Origin: Muscardinus avellanarius
Taxonomy: Eukaryota > Chordata > Mammalia > Rodentia > Gliridae
Reading direction: 5' to 3'
DNA length: 64,000 nucleotides
Assembly (NCBI GenBank): GCA_963383645.1
Contig: OY726560.1
Span: 67,451,323-67,515,322 of the forward strand
Position 1 is the first letter of the stretch, and each line of letters opens with the position of its first letter. Below are positions 1 through 11,005 of the stretch, piece by piece. Below the pieces are notes generated by a model. The model did no database searches. It was not told the origin of the DNA and saw only the letters and a program-made list of their open reading frames with translations. Made by a program: the position numbers and the translations under genes.

Positions 1-838
1 TCTGTTGGGCTTTAAGTACTTGCTATGTAAAAAAGTGAATGTTTCTGATTACACTGCTGAATTTTAAAAAAGCTTTATTCATATTTTATAAGGGAGCTCA
101 GGTTTCTTGGTGAGCATTACTGAGTAAGTTTTCCATTTGCCGGGTAATCGCGTGGTCTTGCTGGAACACTCCTGGCACGTCCTGCTTGGCGCTCCAAGAT
201 TTGCAGTCAAGCGCCCCAGGCATCAACAGTGTGGTGGAAATACCCTTTTCCCTGTCTGTGTTTGTAAGACAGTTTCTTTCGTGCCAGTAGAACTATTTTG
301 GGAGGATGATTCATGTCACATTTTGGCCTCATTATAGTTTTAAGTTGTAAATGGTGCCAGCTTGCCTGGAGGTGTAAACACAAATTTTATCTTCCTATGC
401 ATATGGGAATACCTGTAGCTGGAAAGTTACTTTCTATTTTTGAGCTACAGTCTAGGCTACGAACAAAGAGATTAACGAGGTATTTATCAAAATTCTGATT
501 TTGTTTATAAAAGCATGCATTTGAAAGAGCACCAGTTACACGCAGGTGTGCTTCCAATCCCCACTTGCAAACACAGATGGAGAAGTCTCAGCGCCTAATG
601 TCTTATTGTTACAAGCAGATGATTCTGTAAAATAAACACTGCTTCCTCTTCCGTAATGGTGTGAAAAGTGAGAGAGCAGGTGTTAAATTATTGTCTTCTT
701 GTCTGTGGCCCGAAGTAATAGGAGATACAAGATTATTTAAAGTTGACTTAGGCGTGGGTTGTAAGGTGAGATAAGGCCATTCTAATTATTCCAGTTTGCT
801 TTCTGGTAAATATACTGCTATTTAAAAGATATGGCAAA

Positions 839-1056
839 CTGAGCATGGTGGTGCACGCTTGTAATCCCTGCACTTGGGAGGCTGAGCGTGTAGGATCACG
901 CGGGTTCAAAGCCAGCCTTAGCTACTTAGTGAGGCTCTCAACAACTTAGAGAGACCCTGTTTCCAAATAAAGTATAAAATAGGTCTGGGAGTATAGCCTG
1001 GAGGTAGAAAGTCCCTGGGTTCCACTCCCAGTGCCACCAAAATAAATAAATAAAAT
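839..1056 (+). mobile_element. B1/ID-type dimeric SINE
   Basis: Complete squirrel-type SINE: a 7SL/B1-like head with TTGTAATCCC, a middle ending in CCCTGTTTCCAAATAAAG, an ID-like half (TCTGGGAGTATAGCCTGGAGGTAGAA) and an A-rich tail. Flanked by the perfect 15-bp TSD AAAAGATATGGCAAA at 824-838 and 1057-1071. Confidence 0.92.
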
Positions 1057-1389
1057 AAAAGATATGGCAAAACTTTCTTATTTGTTCAGTGGTTCAAAAT
1101 TCAGTGTGGCAAATGGAAGGAGAAACAGCCAACATGTGAGTTAGTTATCACGCCTTACACACAGCCATGCCCTCAAAGGGTTGAGTAATCTGTCCCCAAA
1201 TAACTGAGTTTGAATAGGAAAAAAAATGAGTTTGGAGTTGGCTAGATTTATTCTGTGACTTTCAAGGAATTTCATATCCTATCTCACAAGTTTAAGATTG
1301 GCATTTTAGAATTTCATATTATGGAGTGATAATAGAAATGTTAAAAATAAATAAAGTAGTGCTAATTATCTTATTGTTTGTATAAGCTC

Positions 1390-1600
1390 TTTTTTTTGTG
1401 TGTGTAGTACTGGGGATGGAACCCCAGGCCATTCTACCTCTGAGTTACACTCCCAACCTTATTTTTTATCCTTTATTTTGAAACAAGGTCTCACTAAGTT
1501 GCAGAGGGCCTCACTAAGTAGCTGAGGCTGTCCACTAACCATAATCCTCCTGTATCAGCCTCCTAAATGCTGGGATTTCAAGCGTGCGCTACCCTGCCTA
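1390..1600 (-). mobile_element. B1/ID-type dimeric SINE
   Basis: Antisense copy: T-rich tail, then GTACTGGGGATGGAACCCCAGG (ID half), GAAACAAGGTCTCACTAAGTTGC and the inverted head near GTGCGCTACCCTGCC. Confidence 0.88.
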
Positions 1601-2635
1601 TCTTGTATAAACACATTTTTTTATTCACCAGAGGTATTATTTCTTATACATAAAATTTTTTATTTCACATTATTTCATACATAATTCAGACCATGCACTT
1701 AAGAAAAGAGTGACTAATTCAGAAAGCTCAGAATATCTTCAGATAAAACTTTTATCAAATATATCCCTCTTCTGAAGCAATCACTTAATTTGTCTAGACA
1801 GATTATGGTCTATGGCCTGTATGCACTATGTAATTTAGAGCAGTTTATTACAAATACCCAAAGTAAAGGAAATGGTTTACTTAGGAAATAAAGTTTTAAA
1901 ATATGATATTATCTGCTCTTTGTGATATCAAAAAGGATAGCTAGGAAGTGAACAGAAGGTGGAATATTCTGATTTTGTTTGGGATACTACTAAATACCTG
2001 GATGGTTCCAAATAGTCACATTTTAATGCCAAGTAGAACCACTATCTGAATATTTGAATTTTTGTCTTTCCAGTTGATAATCTCAATGTAGTATAGACAC
2101 TGGCACAGTTTTGAAGTTATTGTATAAGTTCATTTAAATGGTAAATTTTTTTTTAAAAAAACATCCGCCTTATTGATCCACCAATAGTAAGGTATGTACT
2201 CACCTGATTCTTTGGGCATGTGCCTTAAACATGATTTTTCTGGTCCGCCTGTGGTTGGTGTTTTCAGTTTGGACCTCCTAACCAAATCTCCATGCCATTT
2301 AGGGAGATTTATTCCTCTTTTAAGTAAGATTACTCTGTTAACAACAAATAAAATGCATTGCAACACCTTATTTGATTATAAATTGGAGGGGCCTCGAGAA
2401 GCCTCACCAGGGCGTCTAAATCCAGCCTCTGGGTTTCCTCATCTTGCTACAATCATCCACTCAGGACAAGTGACACCAACATTTTTTTTCTCTTTTTCTT
2501 TTCCTATTGTGAGGCTTTTTTTTTCTTTAAATATTTCTTGGTTATTTAGTCACTGCTTCATTAGCTAGCGTGGGTCTCTACTTTTTGATATTTGCTTTAA
2601 GTGGTTTTGAGTTGGGACTTGAACATTTATATTAA

Positions 2636-2679
<44 letters not shown>
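2636..2679. repeat. (CAA)n microsatellite
   Basis: About 14 uninterrupted ACA/CAA triplets. The minus-strand reading creates a poly-valine ORF that is only a repeat artefact. Confidence 0.97.
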
Positions 2680-2905
2680 CAAAAACAGAAGCAACCAAAA
2701 ATCTCTCCAGGTGATTCTGATACTGTAAAAGAATGACACGGAGCAAAAAATGACAGGGTTCGAAGCCCAAATGTCAACGTAGATATTTTAGGAGTCATTA
2801 ATGGGATTAAACTGTGACAGATCTGCGGCATGGCAGTGAGGTTGGAGAACTGTTAGCACTTATGAAACGCTGCTGCATTTCACGTTGCCCTTTCTGTCTT
2901 CTCAG

Positions 2906-3038
2906 CCATCATGTATGTCATGGGAGCGCTTGGCCCTGCAGTGGGATATTTATTAGGTGGACTTCTTATTGGTTTTTATGTGGATCCCAGAAATCCTGTT
3001 CACCTTGACCAGAGTGACCCTCGTTTCATTGGAAATTG
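2906..3038 (+). CDS. SLCO5A1: SLCO5A1 internal exon A (133 bp)
   Basis: Internal exon of the multi-pass organic anion transporter family protein SLCO5A1, a plasma-membrane-type OATP whose substrates are poorly defined. The acceptor is tttctgtcttctcag ending at 2905 and the donor is GTAAGA at 3039. Translation after the split first codon runs [20 protein letters not shown], then [20 protein letters not shown] and IGNW. It holds one glycine-rich membrane segment (about residues 5-25), an extracellular loop and the first half of the OATP signature D-x-R-(W/F)-(I/V)-G-x-W-W. Frame: two bases complete an upstream codon, then 43 codons, then two bases (TG) of a tryptophan codon finished by exon B. 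No stop or frameshift. I recognised it by recalled similarity to mammalian SLCO5A1; the exon number in the full gene is not determinable here. Confidence 0.96.
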
Positions 3039-3164
3039 GTAAGATCATTTTCTCAATTTTATTTCACTTCTTACTAATGATAGTCGTAAGTACCCTTGTA
3101 TTTAAAACCTCCCCAACAAAGAGATGAAAATTTCTAAAAGTCACTTGAGAGTGGATACTAGGCA

Positions 3165-3620
3165 GAATAATACTCCCTCCTCTAGCCATTTCCTAACCTT
3201 GGAACTTATGAATATGTTACCTTTTGTAGCAAAAGGGACTTTGCAGATGTGATCAAGTTAGGGATGTTGAGATGGGGATATTATCTTAGACATTCTGGGT
3301 GGGCCCATTACTAGTTAAAGGAAAGTGAGAGGCAGGAGGCCCAAAGTTGGAGAAGATTAAGTTGATGAAGTAGAAGTTGGAGTGGTGTTCTCTGAAGATG
3401 GAGGAAGGGGCTGTGAGCCAGTGAAAGCAGGTAAACTCTAGAAGCTGGAAACGTAAGAAAATCAGTTCTTACATCTAACTAGAACCTCCAGAAGCAATAC
3501 CTTCTTGCCAACACCATAGTAGACTTCTGACCTCCAGACCATGAGATAGTCCATTTGTGTTGTTTGAGTAACTAAGCGTGAGATGACTTGTTACATCAGC
3601 AATAAGAAACTAATACAGAG
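3165..3620 (+). mobile_element. Old mammalian LTR-like interspersed repeat
   Basis: Recognisable diverged family: GCAGAATAATACTCCC, GCAAAAGGGACTTTGCAGA, GGATATTATCTTAGACATTC, GTGGGCCCATTACTAG, GAAGATGGAGGAAGGGG, CCTCCAGAAGC and a terminal AGCAATAAGAAACTAATACA. This block order is that of an ancient repeat shared across placental mammals. I cannot name the subfamily; it is most likely an ERVL/MaLR-era LTR. Confidence 0.6.
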
Positions 3621-4522
3621 GCTTTGGTGACAATGTCTTCATCTGCATTCTCCAGGATTAGGACTGTGTCTTGGAGATCAGACTATAGAGAAAAGGCTAC
3701 TGTGCCTGCGAGGGGACTTTCCAGTTTACTTTAATCCTGTCTTCCCTGTGCCTTCAAGACGTTACTTTCTCTTCACTTCCTTATTATAGCTGTATTTCGG
3801 TTTTATAACCTTATGCCACTGCCTAGAACTCCAGCCCTACTTTTCCATCACTACATTCTGGGTAAATCTTTTCTCTTTGGTCATATTTTGTTTCCCTATG
3901 TATGCTGAAGATTTAGCTGCTTTCTCACTTGCTGCAGGAGTTGAGCTTCCACTTTGAATGGCTTGTTATTTATCCGAATAATCAGGGCTTGTGTCGGAGT
4001 TCTTCATGGTCCTCAACTTGGAATTTTGATTACAAAAGCACTAACTGAAAACATTATTGTCCTAATACTTTAGTATTAGAAATTATATGTGTCAGGAGAT
4101 TATTTTCTAAAGAGTTACATAGAGTAACTTATTCTCTCTTTATATAGGATAATAACCTCATAACTTTGAGGTTGGCAATAATAATGTTTACCACGATTTT
4201 CAAAGCAGTTAACAAGTATCAATTGATTTATATGACACTTCTTATTTTCCCATGTAATCTTCACTGAAACTGCAAGTATCAAGGACAGATGATCTCGCCC
4301 TGGTAGAATTTTCAAATCATATGAAGAGGAGTTTCCCTTTCTGTGAAAGGGGAGTAACATGGGAGTTTTAAGTTTTTACCCAAGAGTGAAACTTTTGGTC
4401 TTGGTTGTTTTCTTTTCAGTTCTGAAATAGATCGGAGTAGGGATTTTTTTTAAAATTGATATATAACTAGATTATTAATATCTATTTATGAATATGCAGT
4501 GAATATTCTGCATTCTGTTTTA

Positions 4523-4702
4523 GTGTGTATGGTATTGGAAATTGAACCCGGGGGCATTTTACCTCTGAGCTACACCCTAGCCCTTTTTATTTTTATTTTG
4601 AAACAGGGTCTCACTAAGTTGCTGAGGCTGCCTCAAACCTGTGATCCTCCTGTCTCAGCTACCCAAGTGCTGAGATTACAGGCATGTGGCACCATGCCTG
4701 GC
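4523..4702 (-). mobile_element. B1/ID-type dimeric SINE
   Basis: Antisense copy starting at GGTATTGGAAATTGAACCC and ending in GGCACCATGCCTGGC. It forms most of a spurious 166-aa ORF at 4499-4999. Confidence 0.88.
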
Positions 4703-4867
4703 TTCTGTGTTCTCTTTAGATGTCCTGAGAAGCACATGGTGATAAGGGAAACACTGGGAGGGAGAGAAAGACTAGAAGAACCAGTTTTGGTCAGCAAGCA
4801 GGAACAGCAGGTGCTTTGCTTTAGTCATACAAGCGCTTTATACTGTCAATTAAAAATTTCTAGTAGA

Positions 4868-5050
4868 AAGCCGGGCGTGGTGGCGCACGCTTGTAATCCC
4901 AGCATTCGGGAGGCTGAGACCAGAGGATCGCCTCAGCTACCTAGTGAGGCCCTCCGCAACTTAGTGAGACACTGTTTTAAAATAAGGAATAAAAACTAGG
5001 GCAGGGGTTGTAGCTTGGAGGTCATTCCAAACCCGCCAAAAAAAAAAAAT
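4868..5050 (+). mobile_element. B1/ID-type SINE, shortened
   Basis: Starts GCCGGGCGTGGTGGCGCACG and ends in an A run. Flanks share TTCTAGTAGA before and after, a likely TSD. The ID half is shortened (GTAGCTTGGAGGTCATTCC). Confidence 0.88.
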
Positions 5051-5214
5051 TTTTTTTTTTTCTAGTAGATGTAAACCTAGCTGGTAGCAAAATGGTGTGA
5101 TCTGGAGACCCTAACAGGCACTCCCCGGGCTTACCTCCTGGTGTGCACTTTGCAGCTCTCCCACTTGCTGGATCTTCACGGTCTTGCTGCATATGCTTAG
5201 GACTTAGGAGGAGC

Positions 5215-5400
5215 ACTTCAGCTTGGGATGAACCAAAGCTGTGTGTCCTTGGGGAAATGACTTCTCTGTGCCTCAGTTATTAAGGAGATAGCTGCAGTAC
5301 CTACTTCATGGGGTGGTCGTGAAGAACGAATGCCAGTCTATATGGAGAGCTGTAAATGGCTCCTGCTCCTGGCATCCTGTATGTGAGAGCTGTTCAGTCC
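5215..5400 (+). mobile_element. MIR remnant
   Basis: Diverged MIR core: TGTGTGTCCTTGGGGAAATGA, CTCTGTGCCTCAGTTAT, GTACCTACTTCATGGGGTGG. Confidence 0.7.
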
Positions 5401-5520
5401 TTTGAATTTGTTTAGTGGTCAAGTGTTTTTATCCATTTCAGTGGCTCAGTATTAGTTATATAACGGATAAAGATTATCAATATAGCACTGTATAACAGGG
5501 ATCTATTTAAAAATTAATCT

Positions 5521-5706
5521 GAGCCGAGCACAGTGGCACGGACCTATAATCTAGTACTTGGTAGGCTGAGACAGGAGGATCACATGTTAAAAATACTAGA
5601 CTCAGAAACTTAGTGAGACGCTGTTTCAAAATTAAAACATAAAATATGATTGGGGTATAGCTTGGAGGTAAAATGCCCCTGAATTAAATCCTAGTATAAA
5701 TAAAAC
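5521..5706 (+). mobile_element. B1/ID-type SINE, diverged
   Basis: Diverged head (GAGCCGAGCACAGTGGCAC) and ID half (GATTGGGGTATAGCTTGGAGG), directly abutting a younger SINE at 5709. Confidence 0.8.
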
Positions 5707-5708
5707 TT

Positions 5709-5934
5709 GCCGGGCGTGGTGGCGCACGCTTGTAATCCCAGCATTCGGGAGGCTGAGACCAGAGGATCACGGTTTGTGGACAGACTCAGCTACTTAGTGA
5801 GGCCATCCACAACTTAGTGAGACCCTGTTTCAAAATAAAGAATAAAAAATAGGGCAGGGGGTATAGCTCGGAGGTCAAATGCCTCTGGGTTCCATCTCCA
5901 GACCTGCTAAAACAAACAAACAAACAAACAAACT
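5709..5934 (+). mobile_element. B1/ID-type SINE with (CAAA)n tail
   Basis: Near-consensus head GCCGGGCGTGGTGGCGCACG and ID half; the tail has become AAACAAACAAAC. Inserted next to or into the A-rich tail of the older SINE to its left. Confidence 0.92.
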
Positions 5935-6069
5935 TGAATTTTGTTTATTGAATAGTCCTATTTGTAAATGATTTCTACCTTAAATAAATTTATAGTTGTT
6001 TGATACAATGCCTAGAAAGCAATGACAGGTTTCTAATACATATGTGCTGAAGGAGTGAAGGAAGGGATG

Positions 6070-6290
6070 AATGGAGAAGTGCTAGGACTTATTGGGTGCT
6101 TACGGTGCAAGCATTATTCCAAGAGCTTTACAAACATTCTCATGTAAGCCTGGTAACAACCATGTGTAGTCACTAATATTATGCCCATTTTGCAGGTGAG
6201 GGAATGGACGCTCAGGGAGTTGGAATACTTGCATGAACATGAGAGCCAGTGAGCGCTGGGGTCCGGGACAGGTTCCAGGGCAGAGCTCTT
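6070..6290 (-). mobile_element. MIR remnant
   Basis: Antisense MIR: GGTAACAACCATGTG, ATTATGCCCATTTTGCAGG, GGGAATGGACGCTCAGGGAG. Confidence 0.75.
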
Positions 6291-6653
6291 AGTGGATGTG
6301 CTGAGCAGCCCTTAGGGAAGGCCTTTGTAATGCTTCCTGGAAGGGATTTAGCTGCCCTGGCCTTTTGATGTCAGCTATTACCGACATGTCTTTTTTTTCG
6401 TATATAATGTCACTTTCTTGTCTTAGTCTTACTTAGTGCCCTTTTTTAGTGATGCCCTCAGCATCCCCCACAGTATCACGTGTCATAATGTGGGCTGGTT
6501 TGTTCTGCTTTGAAATGATCCCAAACTTTGTGTTATTATTTTAATCTGTGCCTGTTACATACTTTCACTTTGGGCTGAGTGTGAAACTTTAGATCCATGA
6601 CTAGGGGTGAGTGAGCAGAAAGGCTGAGAGCAGATCTATAAAACCAAACCACT

Positions 6654-6868
6654 AGCCGGGCGTGGTGGCGCCCGCTTGTAATCCCAGCATTTGGGAGGCT
6701 GAGACCGGAGGATCGCGGTTTGCGGACAGCCTCAGCTACTTAGTGAGGCCCTCTGCAACTCATTGAGACCCCGTTTCAAAATAAAAAGAATAAAAAGTCG
6801 GGCAGGGGGTGTAGCTGGGACATCAGATGCCTCTAGGTTATATCCCCAGACCCTCAAAAAATAAAAAA
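6654..6868 (+). mobile_element. B1/ID-type SINE with TSD
   Basis: Full dimer flanked by the 16-bp TSD ATAAAACCAAACCACT (6638-6653 and 6869-6884), so it is a clean L1-mediated insertion. Confidence 0.94.
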
Positions 6869-7477
6869 ATAAAACCAAACCACTGAAACAAATTAATTAG
6901 CTAGTTGCATTGCTGATTTGGGGGCAGGCCTATTATCAGGTCCACTAAATGCACGATTATTTAAATTTAAGGCTTCAGAAATTTCGTATTACTCCTGGCC
7001 TTAAAGTGAGAAAGACAGTTTGGAAAAGTACAACAATTTTCCCCAGATCTCCTAGTAGTGAGTGGAAAAGACAGCTCAGCTTGTGAACTGTGTCCCTCCT
7101 GTCCACTGCCTGCCATCTCATGGAGCGAGCATGAGACACCTGGGATAAAAGGGTCTTCGGGAGATCTAAGCAGTTTGTGGAGAGAGTCCCAGAGGGCTGA
7201 AGGGGGAGGCGGAGATTACAGTGATGCCCGTGAGCAGGTGGGTATGAGAGAGACCAGGCGTTACCATAGCTAGGCTTCCTGCAGACAGCTGACTTTTTTT
7301 TTTTCTTTAAACCGCTCTTTTTCAATTTATTTATACAGCACATTTTTTGAGTACCTAATCTTTCCAGCACTAGGTTGAAAATAATATTCTGAATAATTAA
7401 TGTTGCTAGAAGTCTGCCCTGAGAAATCTTCTCAAAAATAGGCTTTTTTATGATTATCTTAAAATTTTTATTTGCAG

Positions 7478-7682
7478 CTGGCCATGGTGGCACACGCTTG
7501 TAATCCCAGCATTTGGGAGGCCGAGAATGGAGGATCGTGGTTCACAGACAGCCTCAGCTGCTAAGCGAGGCCCTTCGCAACTGAGTGAGACCCTGTTTTG
7601 AAAATAGAAAGAATTAAAAAAAAATAGGGCTGAAGGTGTCGCTCAGAGGTTGAATGCCTCTGGGTTCCGTCTCTGGTACCGC

Positions 7683-7698
<16 letters not shown>
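7478..7698 (+). mobile_element. B1/ID-type SINE
   Basis: Head GCTGGCCATGGTGGCACACG, ID half GGCTGAAGGTGTCGCTCAGAGG, A-tail running into an AT microsatellite. Confidence 0.9.

Positions 7699-7732
<34 letters not shown>
7683..7732. repeat. A(n)-(TA)n microsatellite
   Basis: Seventeen A then about 16 TA repeats, grown from the poly(A) tail of the preceding SINE. Confidence 0.95.
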
Positions 7733-7734
<2 letters not shown>

Positions 7735-8334
7735 CTATAGCTTTATCTTTGAAAATTGCATACTGGATTATTATTAATGACAGGTTCTGTTCTTCTCTTA
7801 ACTAGACTGTGACCTTTAGCAGCTGATATAGCACTTTAAAAGAAATGTTTTTTTTTTTTAATGAATCATCATTTTGCTATTGGTCTTTATTTTTACTGGG
7901 TGGAATTTGAAATGCAGGCTTAAGATGTTCTTGCATTTGGTTACTACTGATGGGCACATGTTGATAAAGAGCCCAGAGCCGGAGTGAGGCCTGCGGGCTT
8001 ATGAACTTGGGAGCTTTAAAAGCAGAGTTTGTAGCTGAGGAGTCCTCGTTAGAAATGGCAACCCTGTTGGATAGGATGTGGAATCTCTGCTTGCTGAGGA
8101 AAGGCTCTCAGGGACTGAGAAACTGCCCCATGGGCAGTGGTCCAGGTAAGAAGCCCAGGTTTCTAATCTAAGACTAGAATTTGGGTTCTACTCTCCATAT
8201 CCAGTGTGGGCTTCCTGAAACATGGCATCCTCAGATGAATTTAAAGACAGAATCCAAAGTCTATGTGGCTTAAGTTCTGTCTCTTTGGGGAAGCTATCTG
8301 GTACATTTTAATTCTCCCTTTCTGAACTTTTACA

Positions 8335-8520
8335 GAAATGGCATTTATATATGTACATATGTGCATATATACGTACATATATATATGTACATATCTGCAT
8401 TTTACAGAAATGGCATTCATATATGTACGTATGTGTGTGTTTACTATATTATATATATATTATAGATTATATATGTGATACAAACTATTTATATATGGTA
8501 AAGATTATATGCTATAATCT
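8335..8520. repeat. Imperfect ATGTAC/AT repeat with internal duplication
   Basis: Alternating purine-pyrimidine tract (TATATATGTACATATGTGCA and similar). The motif TTTTACAGAAATGGCATT occurs at about 8329 and again at 8400, followed each time by an ATATATGTAC tract, so this is a diverged tandem duplication. Confidence 0.8.
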
Positions 8521-8736
8521 ATAACATAACTTTATGCATTGTTCCACTGCTTGGAAATTTTTTCTTATATTTTTGGCTTGCTTACACCTTGGTTGTAAGT
8601 TCTTGAAGGCAAAGATCAAGTCTAAGAGTGTTGGGTTGGTAGCCCTCATATTTAGTTAAATATGAGGTCCAGCTAAGTGGCGGTAGATACATTTTTAAGC
8701 CCTTGCAGAAAAATAGTTGAATGTCACCAATAACAA

Positions 8737-8944
8737 TTTTTTATGGTACTGGGGATGGAACCCAGGGCCTTTCTACTTCTGGGCTACACTCCCAGGTCTA
8801 TTTTTATATTTTATTTTGAAACAGGGCCTCACTAAGTTGCAGAGAGCCTCACCAAGTAGCTGAGGCTGGCTTTGAACATGTGCAATCCTCCTCTCTCAGC
8901 CTCCCAAGTACTGGGATTACAAGTGTGCGCCACCACGCCTTGTT
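8737..8944 (-). mobile_element. B1/ID-type SINE
   Basis: Antisense copy from GGTACTGGGGATGGAACCCA to CACCACGCCTTG, followed by GCCATCAG. Confidence 0.88.
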
Positions 8945-8951
8945 GCCATCA

Positions 8952-9174
8952 GTTTGTTTGTTTGTTTGTTTGTTTATTTATTTATTTATTGGTGGTACTG
9001 TGGTTCCTGGAAACCCTTCTACCTCCGGGCTACACTCCCAGATCTATTTTTATACTTTTTAAAATTTGGAAGCAGGGTCTCTTAAGCCAGTGCGGCTGGC
9101 TTGGAACCTGCGCGATCCTCCTGTCTCCGCCTCCCAAGCGCGGGGATTACAAGCGTGCACCACCATGCCTGGAG
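8952..9174 (-). mobile_element. B1/ID-type SINE with (TTTG/TTTA)n tail
   Basis: Second antisense SINE abutting the first. GCCATCAG precedes the tail (about 8946) and follows the head (about 9174), a short TSD. Confidence 0.88.
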
Positions 9175-9199
9175 CCATCAGTAATTTAAAATACATTTG

Positions 9200-9284
9200 T
9201 CTCAGGTTGGGGTGTAGCTTGGTGTTAGTAATTGGCATGCACAAGGGCCTGGGTTCATTCCCCACCACCAAACAAATGAAAAGT
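9200..9284 (+). mobile_element. Solitary ID-like SINE monomer
   Basis: Only the tRNA-derived half is present: GGTTGGGGTGTAGCTTGGTG, then GCATGCACAAGGGCCTGGG and an A-rich end. Confidence 0.75.
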
Positions 9285-9711
9285 ACATTTAACGCAAAGT
9301 AGTAATGCTTTTCTTCTAGAAAAGAGTTTATATTATAAGCATTTATATTATTTTTCTTCTAATTTATGATTTAGTAATTTATTATATACTGCGCATGGTG
9401 GTAGGGCTAATAATGGTATCAGAACTTATACATATTTGCTAAAAATACTTAAATGGAATGAAATTCTACCCAGGCTGCTCATTTTAATGCTCATTAAAAT
9501 ACTAATATAATTATCGGGTAGATTTACCACTTATACTACAGAAAGGGAGGATCCTTCTCAGTTTGTCCAGGTTTTTAACTGCTTTTCAATTGATGAAGTT
9601 AAAAAAATAATTTCCTAAAGAATTTTATTGCCACAAACGTTTACTTTGCTAACTTATTCTTGCTCTTGAAACGAAAGCCATCAACGCTATTCAAATTTCC
9701 CGATTTTTTAG

Positions 9712-9929
9712 GTGGAGTGGATTCCTCCTTTGTGCCATTGCAATGTTTCTTGTGATATTCCCAATGTTTACTTTTCCAAAAAAGCTTCCACCTCGACACA
9801 AGAAAAAAAAAAAGAAAAAATTTTCTGCTGATGTTGTTAGCGATGATGACGTGATGAAAGATAAATCAAACCATAGTGAACAAGTGGACAAAAAGGTTTC
9901 TTCAATGGGATTTGGAAAGAATGTCAGAG
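9712..9929 (+). CDS. SLCO5A1: SLCO5A1 internal exon B (218 bp)
   Basis: Acceptor cgattttttAG at 9710-9711, donor GTAAAG at 9930. The first G completes the split Trp codon, then 72 codons, then one base of a split codon. Translation begins WSGFLLCAIAMFLVIFPMFT, completing the OATP signature (DPRFIGNW from exon A plus WSGFLL) and giving one transmembrane helix. It continues FPKKLPPRHKKKKKKKF, a strongly basic cytoplasmic stretch, then an acidic/polar loop (VSDDDVMKDKSN, KVSSMGFGKNVR). The lysine run and the SDDDV segment are what tie this to SLCO5A1 rather than other OATPs. The lysine codons form an 11-A run at 9803-9813. Reading frame intact. Confidence 0.96.
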
Positions 9930-10094
9930 GTAAAGTATATCTTTTGAATAACACGTGCATGATACGTCAGACCAGTGCTCCTCAAAGTGTGCTCCCGGAC
10001 CATTGGTGCTCCCCAGGGCCTGTCACTGGCCCATGGTCAGATAAGTCCTGAAATCAAGTGCTGCAAAACCCTTTTAGAAACTTAGCAGGATAAT

Positions 10095-10273
10095 GCCAGA
10101 TATGGTGGCCCACGCTTGTAATCTTCACACTTGGGAGGCGGAGACAGGAGGATTGCGCAGGTTCGAAGCCAGCCTTGCTGGTTTAAGAGACCCTATTTCC
10201 AAATAAGAATATAAAATAGGTCTGGGAGTGTAGCCTGGAGGTAGAAGGGCTTCCAGGAACCCCAGTACCACCA

Positions 10274-10305
<32 letters not shown>

Positions 10306-10341
10306 AAACACAAACAAACCCCAAAAACAAACAAACAAAAA
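10095..10341 (+). mobile_element. B1/ID-type SINE with TSD
   Basis: Dimer with AAAAC-type tail. TSD GAAACTTAGCAGGATAAT at 10077-10094, repeated with one mismatch (GAAACTTAACAGGATAAT) at 10342-10359. Confidence 0.93.
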
Positions 10342-10844
10342 GAAACTTAACAGGATAATTTTGTCTGTTAAGTCTAATAATAATTTAAAAATTGGCTTAT
10401 ATTTTGCATGTTTTAAAAGTCATTTGATAATACTTTATCATCTATATATTTTGCAAAAGTCCGGGTAGATGACAGATTGGAAATGCTAATAAAAAGGTCC
10501 TTCCTCTCAGTTTGAGAAGCACTGATTTAGATCATAATGATATAGATGTTTAGATACATAATTTACTATAATTAGAGATGTCTGACTTTTAAAATACTCA
10601 ATTCATTGTGTAACAGATGGATTGTTTTAGGGAACTAGTAGTATGGACTGATCCTTACCTACGTGTAAAAGCTACCACTAAACAGGAATCTCATTGCAAA
10701 TGCTTGCACGGGGCTGACCTGGAGAAGGGTGACCAGACCTCCAGCCCAGTGCAAAGCTACCCAGAGAGTTTCCATGGTGGACCGGTCTAATTGTTCTTTT
10801 TGATTTCTCTCAAAAAAATACTCACTTGGCTTTTATTTTATTTT

Positions 10845-11005
10845 TTACTTTTATTAGTGCATTATAGTCTTGCATCATAATGTAGTTCATAGGATAGTGA
10901 CATACGTGCACACGGCACTTGGTGGGCTTTCCCCCGGCCCTCCCTCCCCATTCAGGATGCTGAGATTGGCATCAGTATTCTCAGGAGGTACATAGTATCA
11001 GTGGA
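10845..11005 (-). mobile_element. 5'-truncated L1 3' end
   Basis: Antisense L1 3' UTR: TTAGTGCATTATAGTCTTGCA, then GGTGGGCTTTCCCCC and TGAGATTGGCATCAGTATT, matching the 3' end of the large L1 at 40.7 kb. Confidence 0.78.

Larger units (their letters stand above)
1..2905 (+). other. SLCO5A1: SLCO5A1 intron (partial), upstream of exon A
   Basis: Non-coding intron leading to exon A. Bases 1-823 and about 1610-2630 are AT-rich sequence in which I recognise no gene, RNA or repeat; the short ORFs there (e.g. 137-337, 2194-2568) have no recognisable domain. Two SINEs and a CAA microsatellite are listed separately. The intron ends in a pyrimidine-rich tract and CAG at 2903-2905. Its phase is 1, because exon A starts with the last two bases of a split codon. 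Confidence 0.8.
3039..9711 (+). other. SLCO5A1: SLCO5A1 intron A-B (6.7 kb, phase 2)
   Basis: GT at 3039-3040, AG at 9710-9711. Contains the repeats listed separately. I recognise nothing in 3620-4520, 5935-6070, 6300-6635, 6885-7475, 7740-8335, 8520-8735 or 9300-9700. Confidence 0.9.

Noticed and set aside
137..498. Two short ORFs as small genes
   Set aside because: No recognisable domain, similarity, start context or splice structure; expected by chance.
2814..3008. Separate 64-aa ORF overlapping exon A
   Set aside because: It reads exon A in the wrong frame; the correct frame matches SLCO5A1 and ends at a consensus donor.
4499..4999. 166-aa ORF
   Set aside because: Made of antisense and sense SINE sequence (typical SINE translation such as LRLQACGTMPGF).
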